DNA of 64,000 bases from Phycomyces blakesleeanus NRRL 1555(-) (Eukaryota > Mucoromycota > Mucoromycetes > Mucorales > Phycomycetaceae). The stretch covers positions 806,001 through 870,000 of the forward strand of contig NW_017265146.1 in the NCBI RefSeq assembly GCF_001638985.1. The letters are read 5' to 3'. Shown piece by piece: positions 11,586 to 20,919 of the stretch (within the stretch, counting starts at the first letter, position 1; each line of letters starts with the position of its first letter). The position numbers were made by a program, and so were the translations under genes. A model generated the notes under the pieces. It was not told where the DNA came from. It worked only from the letters and a program-made list of their open reading frames with translations, and ran no database searches.

Positions 11586-11586
11586 G

Positions 11587-11601
11587 TCTTTTACAGAATA
11601 T
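11587..11601. repeat. LINE copy 1 target-site duplication, 5' side
   Basis: A second copy of TCTTTTACAGAATAT, abutting the first base of the LINE at 11586. Confidence 0.93.
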
Positions 11602-13199
11602 GAACGAGTGAGTACTTTGTACCAAATTGTAACAGTCTCATATCTGGGTACATGATTGGCAAAATGTTGGTCGTTTTGTTCATTTCTCTCAATCGTTCGA
11701 GGATACGGCTTGGCAAGCTGTACCAGTTTCATAAAATCGATTTTAGTCCATGGATACCATAATCCTACTTCGACATGTAGTTTGTAAAATATACTGCTGA
11801 TTATCAGCTTTTTAAGTCTGAGGTTGGACATATCAATCAAAAGATTCCCTGTATCTTCAGAAATAGTTCCGATTACCATCAATTTGTGAAAGTACACATG
11901 GCTTAAAGATAAACACCGAGCAGAGATATATTTCATTGTATCAGGATCAATTGTGGCTTGGTCTAGGCGAATAATGCGTAGTCCATGTGGGTGGAACGAT
12001 TGTATTGCTCTTGAGTCAATATAAGCACCTCCCGTATACAGCTCCAATTTCTTTAAAGAAGGACAGCAGTCTAAAATCGTATTGAATTGCAAGCAGGAGC
12101 CGCAGTTATAAAATTCCAGATTAGTTAACCGAGGGCAATCCGTGAATAAATGGGTTGAATCAAAAGGATTGGGTTGCTCCATATAATCGATCTCACTAAG
12201 CGTTATCGATTCAATGGTTCTAGAACATACACGCATAAACTCTGCTGTAGCATTCTCAATTGCTCTTTCTTTGCATGATATGTAAAATTTATATAAGAAT
12301 TCTTTGATAGAGAGAGTTCCATTGTAAAAGCACTGATAGAATGCGAGAAGAAACGAACTAGTATGTGGGCTATTCTCCAGTGTGAGTTTTTTCAGGCTTG
12401 AAAATACATGCGGAAGCGATGATATTTTTGATTTGGCTACTGCCGTATTACAGTCCTCCAAAAAATTCCTTATTCCCATAGCTTCTAATGTCATTTCACG
12501 GACATTTGGGTATTTTACAGCAAAATAATAAAGCCATCGCAGGTCTTGGGTGTCCATTGCTATTGAAATCTTCGACAAATTATTTACTGGAACCGTCTCG
12601 TTTATGCATTTCATTTCCTCTTCAGTAATACTGGCCAGCTCAACTCTGTGTGAAAAACTTTCTAGATGGGGCAAATAATTGTGAATAGCTTCGAAGTCTC
12701 CGACTCTTGATGTATATGAACCACTAAACATCAAATCAAGTGTAGTCAAACAGGAGAATCGGGACAATATAACATAGTATGGTTTCTTCAAGCTGCTATC
12801 GACGGACTGGTCAAATTGTATGCCAAGGTTCTTTAGAAGCTTTCGTACACTCCATTTTGTGTCTGTATTTCTCGTATTTGGATGAGATATAGTGATATCA
12901 AGGTTCCGAGTGTTTGGAAAAAGCTTTTGAAGAATCAAGAGGTTATTGATGCTGACAGGACATTCCTCGAAACCTGTTATGGCTTGGACGTGCTGACGAT
13001 ATATCAAATGTTTTTCTTTAAAAAATCGATAGAGCATTGCACCAAGCACACTATCGTATATTTTTACTGTACCCCGTGGCTCTACGTAAAAAACTTCTCG
13101 CCATTTCTTGCAAACAAGTGAGCATTGCGGTAAATCTTTCTCGGAAAAGGATAGTGCAATGGAAGTAAGAATTTCAGGGGGAATTTTAGAAATGTGCAT
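11587..13199 (-). pseudogene. F-box/LRR protein gene, 5' part, split by LINE copy 1
   Basis: Starts at ATG 13197-13199 with a clear F-box at residues about 3-38 (ISKIPPEILTSIAL...DLPQCSLVCKKW), followed by leucine-rich repeats over most of the protein. F-box proteins recruit substrates to SCF (Skp1-cullin) ubiquitin ligases through the LRR part; the substrate is unknown. The host frame runs into the LINE as ...YSVKD-MALPATQ... and stops at 11172, so the locus encodes a 675 aa chimaera of about 533 host residues and about 138 residues of LINE ORF1. The remaining 3' coding part is at 6048-6270. Without the LINE the protein would be 606 aa. No other lesion is seen, so the insertion may be the only inactivating event. 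Confidence 0.9.
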
Positions 13200-13940
13200 T
13201 GTGATGATAGAGTGTAAATGAATGTGTTTATTCTGAAGAGCAACGCTTTAAATACGTAAGTTTTTTTTAATGTGCTTATATATGTTTAAGTGTGCAATCA
13301 CAAGGCTGTGTAATGATAGATTTTGTGTTCTTAATTCAAAGAAGCCATTGAGGGCGACCAACCCAACTTGTTTCACAAAGCATATTGTATAGAGAATAGG
13401 ATGAACTTTTGAAGCAAATGAATGATAACTTTTTTATAACAAAGAAGAGGTATAAACGATATCTCTACTGTTGTTTTGTTGTGAAATATAACTGATGTGT
13501 GCAGTTGGTGTACTTGATTGTCAAGATATTACTGTGGGTGTAATATGGAAGGGCTTAGCCGAGAAATTGAAGTACAAAGAAGTCAGGGCACACAACAGCC
13601 TTATTTGGACTCTGTAGCAATGCAATATGAAAATTCCATAAATCAACACTTTCACCTTTATGATACTAATACATATGGACTGACAATAGTGGTGTATTAA
13701 AACAAATACATGTTTTAAGTACGAGAATGTCTAGCCATGAAATATTATTTTATTGTTCGATATTAAATAAATAAATGAAGGCAAAGAAAATCACTGCGGT
13801 GTGTACCTCTTCATGGTTACTTTATCAAGCCAAGTGTAACAATGATTAGGACTGGCTGTCTTAGCTACTTTAATGCTATTGTTCCTCAAATCTATAAACC
13901 CATATTATTATCTTTGCTCAATTTACTATATATATACTTA
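13200..13940. other. Intergenic region between F-box loci
   Basis: Contains the 5' flank of the split F-box gene (minus strand). A 60-codon plus-strand frame at 13518-13700 has no recognisable features. Nothing else is supported. Confidence 0.5.
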
Positions 13941-14156
13941 GAGCATCCACAGCGGTCTGGGTAAAATTAGGAGGGTATAAAAAAAAAGCCCTAGATGTTT
14001 TTGTGAATTGATAAATTTAAAAAGCCGGTAATTATTATTGAGAGATGATCAGTTAAAACTTTTAGTTAAGGAATCTGCTGGGGATAAAAAAAAACTCTAA
14101 ATTTCCTGTCTAAATTTAAAATGTTGTTAAATTTACACAGGCCGCTGTGGATGCTC
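13941..14156. mobile_element. MITE-like element, 216 bp with about 24 bp terminal inverted repeats
   Basis: The left end GAGCATCCACAGCGGTCTGG is mirrored by the right end, whose complement is GAGCATCCACAGCGGCCTGT. TA flanks both ends (13939-13940 and 14157-14158). The interior is AT-rich and non-coding. The terminal sequence differs from the MITE at 5240, so it is another family. Superfamily uncertain. Confidence 0.8.
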
Positions 14157-14401
14157 TAAGGATTTTAAAGATATAGATTATTTTGGCATTAATAAATTTT
14201 CTGCTGTAGAAGACCATAAGGAACAAATAAAAAAGAGATATTCAACTACTTTGGGTTATTTCTACAGCTATGTCATTACTTCGAAGCTCACTGCGATGAG
14301 CGATACAAGAAACACTGGTGGATAAGATCCACTGTGTCACTTGTTCGTTTGTTTGGTCTCTAGATAAAAGCTTAGATGCTTTATACCCACTCTTTTTATC
14401 T

Positions 14402-17051
14402 AACAAAGGGTGTTACATGTAGCATTAATAACAATAAAAATATATAGAAACAAACATTAAAGGCTATGATATATAAGTTACAAGAATTTTTAGCACAATA
14501 AATACACTTCTTTAAATATATATAAAAAAGACCATGTCAAATAATTGTAGCTTTTATTTGGTTGAAGGGATAATAATAGAGAAAAGAAATGGTTTTGATC
14601 AATTTCTTATTACCATTATTATTATTATTTTGGAAAGCTATACAGGGAATCACCATTAATTTCATTACTAGACATGCGAATAAAGGCAAGACCATAAAGT
14701 ATAATGAATTACAAAATACGGTATTCATTTATACTACCACATGTCAGTTCAACATATCCTTCGCAAATGTCCTTTTTCCAGTGATGAATGCGAGTTTGCC
14801 CTCGAATAAAATTCTTGGCTTCCTGTGAATCACAATCTTGCTTGAATTGAAACCCCAAGAAATGCCTAGTGACAGCATCACCATCGTATCCTGAGAGCCG
14901 TCTGATAAATGATCCATTGCGCGGTCCATCTTCACATACTTCATATCTGTGCAACCACGCTATATGGCTCACCAGACATCCTACATTGCCGTCTCTTGGA
15001 TCTTTGCTTGTTGGCTGAGGGTAAGTTAACCGAGACAGTAAAAGGAGCTTGATAGTAGACTTTGTATTCAGAAAATTGTCAGATAAGTAGAATTCAACAT
15101 GCTGGAGTTCTAATCTTTTAAAGTTGGTACATGACATGTTGATGTGTAAGGCTTTTGCTTTTTTAGCAATTACTCCACGAATTTGAATTTATGACAACGT
15201 CATGTATTGCAAGTCTCTGCATCTGAAGGATACACAGTTAAATACAAAAGATATTGTAGTAACGTATCTCAGCTCTATAGTGTGTAGTCCATGCTGTCTC
15301 CGCTGTCCACTTGCTGTTGAATTAATATATAGCCGTCCCTTGGAAAAACAGAATCTTCTCAATGCCGGGCAATTATCAAGTACGTCGTCTAAAGCAACAG
15401 ATACACTACAGCGTCTGATTTCAAGATCCACCAAGATTGGACAATACGAAAACTTTGGTGTAAAAGTAGAATTGGTATAGGAAAAAGCATCTCCTGAAAC
15501 TTCGGGTGTTTCAAGAGTTCTTGAGAAGGACTGTATAAGCTGTTGTATCATTCTCTCCCAAAAGCTTTCTATGCAATTGGCACCAATGCTGCGATAAGTT
15601 AATTTCTTGATAGGTGTATGCAATCGACAGAGAACATCCGAGAAAATAGCGTGTTCCCATTCCGTATAGCACTGCGAATAAAGGTCTATCGTTTCCAAGC
15701 ACATAAATGCCTTTGTAATTGAACGGAGAAGCTATTTTTTTTCGTCAGTATATTCTGTTGCAGTTTGCTCATGTTCCGAATACCAGGTCGTACATCTCAA
15801 GGTACGTAGGTTTGGATATTTGAAGCTAAAATAGTACAGCCATATATGGTTCCAATCAATGATTGCGAGATCGAGTGTTGTTACGCCTGGTACTGAGATA
15901 GTTCTTGAAATTGGTGGTACTGCCTTTGGATGTATCTAAAGAAGGCTTAGGGATAATTTGATAGCTGACAGCTTTGGTAATAGGGTATGGAGGTGATTGA
16001 ATTGGTGAAGTTTAAGCTGAATCTCATAATCCGGAAAACGTAGGCCAATATATAGCTTTTGGAGGTTAGGCATATGGCCCAATATTTCAAGAATTAGCGG
16101 AATAAACATTCTTTGAGTGGTTTGAGTAGGTTGAAGTACCAGACTGACCAGTGATGACAAACCAGATACGTATCTTGTAAAATCTGCATCGGCTGGATCA
16201 AAGCATATGACCTTAATATCAAGATGCTTCAAATTTCGAAAGGTTTGGAAAACCTGAAGCTTCTGCAATTTATTTATGGAAAATAGCTTATAAATATGTA
16301 TGATTTCTGTTGTAAGATCATATGGTAGGAACCTGCTCGTCGAATTCTTTGCTGTAGTACATATTTCTTCAAGCTCTTCCATAAAATCAATTTGTAGAGT
16401 CTTCCAGACAGATTCTTGATATGGGATTTTCCATCTCTTGCAAGTCATCATACATGCTAGCTTGCCATCGTTAAATACATAACTTGCAATACGTGAAAGA
16501 ATCTCGAAAGGCAGGTCTGATTCGGGCATGAAGTATATAATGTAAGAGAGTAAAGAAAAAGATAAAGAGATATGTTTGTTGCTTGGTAAAGAAAAAAAAT
16601 AGTCCTTTTTTAATACAAAAGCAGCAGATCAACGAAGGCCTTCTGGTACAAATATTACTACATTTTAACGCAGAAGCTGCGGTTAACTAAGGGGTTTCTC
16701 AAGTATCTACAAACATTCATGGTTTTGACAGAATCTTGAGAAATCCCTACCAAGTAACTGAAAAGATACTAGCCGCAGCAACTTTACCTTTTTTTCTAAT
16801 TTATTTATCTTATTCAGAAAAGTAGAACGAGGGTTTGATAGTTATATGTACTCATCTATTTAAAATGTACACATTAATTTCTTAAAGAGATGCTATTATC
16901 ATATCATGTTTGGTATTAAATAATTTATATTAAGAAGGCTTTGTGTAAATATTGGCAGGATGAGCAGATAGAATAAATATACTATCAAACAGGTTGGATT
17001 ACAGACATAAAAACATAGGTAAAGATAACCAAATGAAGCAATTGATATAGC
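14402..17051. repeat. Segmental duplication, copy 1 (pairs with 61347-64000)
   Basis: Similarity begins at AACAAAGGGTGTTACATGTAG and runs, with an offset of 46945-46949, to the end of the window in the other copy, so it may extend further. It covers a whole decayed F-box gene and its upstream flank. Identity is very high at both ends and clearly lower in the LRR-coding middle (about 14850-16060). Confidence 0.92.
14709..16529 (-). pseudogene. Decayed F-box/LRR gene, three in-frame stops
   Basis: ATG at 16527-16529 opens with an F-box (PESDLPFEILSRIASYVF...LACMMTCKRW), then LRR-type sequence. The frame stays in register to the stop at 14709-14711, a 607-codon span, but is broken by TAG at 15936-15938, TAG at 15732-15734 and TAA at 15189-15191. 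No frameshift is needed anywhere. The conserved tail CEGYVELTCGSINEYR is still present. The longest product from the natural start would be 197 aa, holding the F-box and a few repeats. Such a truncated protein could still bind Skp1, but the stops more simply suggest decay. Confidence 0.85.
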
Positions 17052-17578
17052 ATATATAGAGTATTTGAGCTCTTACGAAAAAAGAACTCCAGACTTGTGG
17101 ATTTTACATTCTTTTAGATAGGATGGGCTAGATTAAGGTAATAAATCCATAAGAAAAATTAGGCAAATGGTTCGACATTATAGAACATATTTTTCTTTAG
17201 TGAGAGCAGCTCGAGATTACAGTTGATTACAATGGTGTATGTCTTTCATAAGATTAGAGAATGCTTATAATTATTTATTAAAAATTAAACTTTTAGGTAA
17301 TGTTTCCTTGTATTTCAGTTTATTTTCGTTAATTTATTTCCATAAAGGTATACTACTCCTAACTCTTAATTGAGAAAGGCTCTTATTAGACTTAATCCTT
17401 GCTCATGAACTATTGGGACTATCGAAAACATTGGCTCTTTTAGGTAGGGTCTTTAAAAATTCAGAATAAAGTAACACTGTAATTTTATGGCTTATACATT
17501 GACCAATTGAGGGTATTGCCCCGTGTAAAGGTTGGTGTGAAAGAGGTGAAAAGAAAATTAATAATTTTGAATTATATT
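16530..17578. other. AT-rich intergenic region
   Basis: The first 520 bp belong to the segmental duplication and form the 5' flank of the decayed F-box gene. An imperfect inverted repeat lies at about 16668-16785 (AAGGGGTTTCTCAAG against CTTGAGAAATCCCTA, and GAAGCTGCGGTTA against TAGCCGCAGC). No gene is supported. Confidence 0.5.
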
Positions 17579-19465
17579 TCACCAGGAGCTGTCAAATGAA
17601 TTTTGCCAAAAACTATTTTCATTAATCCAAAACAAAGGCACATTATATTTAGCTATGTGCCCGCATCTAAATTCTGCATAACCTCTACAAAGATCTTCCT
17701 TCCAATCTTCTTTATCAACCTGTCCATTGAAAGACCTCTCAACTTCAAAAGTATCCATCCTATCTTTAAGCTGAAAAGCTTCAAAATACTTAATAGCAAC
17801 ACACACTTCTTGTTCTGAAAGTTGTCTGATTTTTGTGACATGATCGAATGGGCAGTCCAATTCACAGTAGAGATGGTACCAAGACAGATACTCCAAGTGA
17901 GATTTCTGATTTTCATTTTCATCGAATTCTTCTTTTGCTTCAGCTAGCGTTTGATGACCAGCTAAGTGGGAAATCAATGTCAAGTTGATAGAAATATTAT
18001 TGTTCATGTCTTCTTCGGACGAGTAGAATTTAACGTGGTCGAGCTGTAGTAACTCGAATTTTGTGTCAGTCATGTCAATGCACAGGCTTCCGGTCTCGTT
18101 CGAAATCGGTCCAAAAATCTGCGACTGGCTCAAGTTCATATATTGTAAAATTCTGCATCTAAAAGACATGTATTTGAAGACAGAGATACTTGCAACAATA
18201 TTATCGAGCACCAAAAAATGAAGACCGTGTTGTGTTTCCTCTTTTTGAGCTTCTGGATCAATATACAGGTGTACATTGGAAAACTTGAGTCGTCTTAGGA
18301 CCGGCCAATTATTCAGTAGATTATCCAATGCAATAGATACGCCACAATCACTGATCTCAACGCTCACCAAATGTGGACAGTAGATAAATTCTAGCTTTAC
18401 AAAGTTTTCAATGTCAAAATATATATTCCCGGCAATAGAAATTTTCTCCAGTGTTGTTGAAAAGGATTGGGTAAACCGTTGAATGGTCATACCAAAATAG
18501 GCTGCATCAGAGTCACTGGATTTGATCTTGTACTTTATTTTTTTTATGGGCACATCTGACAGACAAAGGAGATTCCAGAATATAGAATGTGACCATTCTG
18601 TTGGTTCCTCAGTGTAAAAATCCACAGTTTCCAAGTACGGGAACACTTTTTTAATCGAACGGAGTAGTTCTATTCTAGCTTCATTATATGCTCGACGAGC
18701 TGAATTTCCAAATCTGTATACGCTTCTCCATATCAAATTCTGTATGTTTGGATACTTGTAGCAAAAGTAGTACAGCCACAGGTGATCCCAATGTCTGAGG
18801 TCTAGAGAAAGACTTGTTACACAGAGCGCTGGCAAAGTTAATGGAATCAATGGTATTTCATTTCGGCGCATGCGGTTGAGGTATAATTGAGCCTTAATAT
18901 GTGTCAGCCTTGGCAATACAGTGTGCAGGGTATTATATTGCTCCAAACCAAACGTGACCGAACTAGTGAATATATCAGGAGAGATATCTATTGATTTGAG
19001 GTTGGGAATTTTTTGCAAGACCTTACAGACAAATCCAGTTGTTATTTCCCCAGGGTTTTGATCAATTTGAAGTTTTAAACTATTCACTGAATTCCATTGA
19101 GGACCATATTCTGTATTCTCTATCTGGCTTTCGGAATAAGTCAAGGGCCCAATATCGAGATGCTTTAAGTTTGGAAAGTTTTTGAAAAAGCGGGTCTGGT
19201 TCCAGTCACCCAAGGTTGTCTTTCCAGTAACACGTAGACTTTGAGTTATAAGATCATGTTCTATGAAATCCCCCGTTGGACTCTCAACAATAGCACATAT
19301 TTTCTCAAGTGTATCCATAGAATTGACTTCAATATTCTCCCAAAGTGATTCTTGAAACGGATATCGCCATGCCTTGCAAGTGAGAATACAGGAAATCTTA
19401 TCGTCTTTTAATAAGAGATTTGCGATTTTTGAGATAATTTCAAAAGGAAAGTCTGATGCCTGCAT
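17579..19465 (-). CDS. F-box/LRR protein, intact
   Basis: A single-exon 628 aa frame. The F-box occupies residues about 3-40 (ASDFPFEIISKIANLLL...ISCILTCKAWRYPFQESLW). About 550 residues with regularly spaced Leu/Ile/Asn follow, consistent with leucine-rich repeats. The end (DLCRGYAEFRCGHIAKYN...) matches the tails of the two neighbouring loci, marking one tandem family. Expected role: substrate receptor of an SCF ubiquitin ligase via Skp1; target unknown. It is the only undamaged member in this window. Start chosen as the first ATG, directly before the F-box. The 5' flank has an AG-rich stretch just upstream (about 19468-19505). Confidence 0.9.
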   Translation of the reverse strand: MQASDFPFEIISKIANLLLKDDKISCILTCKAWRYPFQESLWENIEVNSMDTLEKICAIVESPTGDFIEHDLITQSLRVTGKTTLGDWNQTRFFKNFPNLKHLDIGPLTYSESQIENTEYGPQWNSVNSLKLQIDQNPGEITTGFVCKVLQKIPNLKSIDISPDIFTSSVTFGLEQYNTLHTVLPRLTHIKAQLYLNRMRRNEIPLIPLTLPALCVTSLSLDLRHWDHLWLYYFCYKYPNIQNLIWRSVYRFGNSARRAYNEARIELLRSIKKVFPYLETVDFYTEEPTEWSHSIFWNLLCLSDVPIKKIKYKIKSSDSDAAYFGMTIQRFTQSFSTTLEKISIAGNIYFDIENFVKLEFIYCPHLVSVEISDCGVSIALDNLLNNWPVLRRLKFSNVHLYIDPEAQKEETQHGLHFLVLDNIVASISVFKYMSFRCRILQYMNLSQSQIFGPISNETGSLCIDMTDTKFELLQLDHVKFYSSEEDMNNNISINLTLISHLAGHQTLAEAKEEFDENENQKSHLEYLSWYHLYCELDCPFDHVTKIRQLSEQEVCVAIKYFEAFQLKDRMDTFEVERSFNGQVDKEDWKEDLCRGYAEFRCGHIAKYNVPLFWINENSFWQNSFDSSW

Positions 19466-19819
19466 GTGAGTTGAGAGTAAAAAGTAGAGAGAAAGAGAAA
19501 GAAAGAAATACGTTAGTGGAGGTGTAACAAATAAAAGTTTGACTTACTCGAATGAGCTTGCAAATAAATAAATAAAAAATTGTGTAATACAAATATCATT
19601 TCACTTGGATTGAAAAGTAACTATGGAAACACAGACCGCAGTAAATTCGCCCATCTTCTAATTAATTCATTAATTTTATTTTGGAAAGCAAAGAAGGTAC
19701 TGCTATCCTCTCATTTTTTTTTGCTAGCAAAGTCATTGAAATAAAGAGAATGAAATATGTATAGTATATAATTATACTTTTGGGGTATTTTATTTCTTAC
19801 TATAGCTCTAAAGCATATA
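19466..19819. other. Intergenic 5' flank of intact F-box gene
   Basis: AT-rich with no coding frame. It would hold the promoter of the F-box gene (minus strand). No specific element recognised. Confidence 0.5.
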
Positions 19820-20750
19820 TAGTAAAAAACAAGACCAAAATGATTTAGTTATTTTTTTAAAAAAAAAAAAAAAAACACACATATCAAAGTGCAATATTAT
19901 ATGTGAAATCCAACTATTTAATTTTCACTTGCCGACCTTTTTTTGCTACTTTATTTGTAGCACATAAAAAATAGACCGTTTAGTAAGATTTTTTTCTAAA
20001 GTAAGCTGTTAAGTCCGAAGTGATAAAATTTTGCTTTTTTGACTATACGACATTAGGAGAAATACAAGATTGAAACACCGCCGCATTTTTTTTTGTGTAG
20101 GAGAATTGCTAGCCTCACAAAAATGCCACGCTCCCAGGTGTTTTTAAATTACTAAAAACAGCTTAGACCATTTGAGTTCCAAAAATGCTCTACAATCTAC
20201 AAAAAAGACTGGGCATTTGAAATTTAAATTAATTATTTTATTTTACTTTACTTTTTTGCTTTTTTATAAGCTTTCAATTAGTTTTTGATTTTTTATTATT
20301 ATTTTATAACAAGTAATTGACCCTCTTATTCCAACTATAATTTTATTTAAATATTATACTGTATTGCAATTAAGGTATTTGGGATTGATTTTGGATTAGT
20401 ATCTCAATTTTAGAAAAAATAGATACTGTGAGAGTGTTATCTATTAAAAAAAATAAAAAATATACGAGATGTTCGGAACTAATCTTGGGTTAGTATCTTA
20501 AGATTAGAAAAATTAGATACTGTGAGAGTGTTGTTTATTAAAGATAGAATAATATGTTTATATATATCAATCGATAAAGACGTTCTTTTTCTTACTATTC
20601 AATTTGCCTCTCTTAACATTTGTACTTCCGCTGTGCCACGTCTGGTACTCAAAATCCACCCACACACACACATAAATCCACACACGCACACATAAATATA
20701 CCCAGGCACGCAAATCCACCCAGACAACATAAATTTACTCAAATATACAC
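19820..20750. repeat. Dispersed 0.95 kb repeat, copy 2
   Basis: Near-identical partner of 4295-5244 in the same orientation. It ends at ...AAATTTACTCAAATATACAC, where copy 1 instead carries a MITE at the TA. It lacks 19 bp of the CA-rich segment. Non-coding. Confidence 0.85.
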
Positions 20751-20900
20751 GTCTTTTTTGTGATGAATTTGTTTTTCCTTGTAATCTTCTCTTCCCTTAG
20801 TTTTTCCTCTCGTATGCTTTGAGGCCTTTGATATCCCCAGAATCGCCGATAATTATGGTGCGTGACTGTGTATGGACTAATAATAAAACATTGTCTTCTA

Positions 20901-20918
20901 CAATATATATATATATAT
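20901..20918. repeat. LINE copy 2 target-site duplication, 5' side
   Basis: CAATATATATATATATAT abuts the first element base. The 3' copy at 26231-26244 is CAATATATATATAT. They differ by two AT units, likely slippage in a dinucleotide tract. Confidence 0.8.
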
Positions 20919-20919
20919 C

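Larger units (their letters stand above)
6271..11586 (-). mobile_element. Non-LTR retrotransposon (LINE), copy 1, inserted in F-box gene
   Basis: A 5316 bp element bounded by a 15 bp target-site duplication, with an 8-nt A tail at 6271-6278. Its first base is the C before the ORF1 ATG (C-ATGGCTCTTCCCGCTA). It encodes ORF1 with zinc knuckles and ORF2 with an APE-type endonuclease, a reverse transcriptase and a C-terminal CCHC knuckle, an L1-like layout with no RNase H seen. It is collinear with copy 2 (20919-26230), with identical ORFs, but has 26 bp more in the 3' UTR, a repeat of an AAAACCCAAAAAC-type unit. It lies in the same orientation as the host gene. Confidence 0.95.

Noticed and set aside
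13518..13700. 60 aa plus-strand frame
   Set aside because: Short, with no motif and no homologous partner in the window.
14589..14828. 79 aa plus-strand frame, conserved in both segmental duplicates
   Set aside because: Conservation is explained by the duplication. It overlaps the F-box 3' end and runs antisense to it.
20751..20918. Sequence before LINE copy 2 considered as its 5' UTR
   Set aside because: It contains the target-site duplication immediately before the ATG and is absent from copies 1 and 3.
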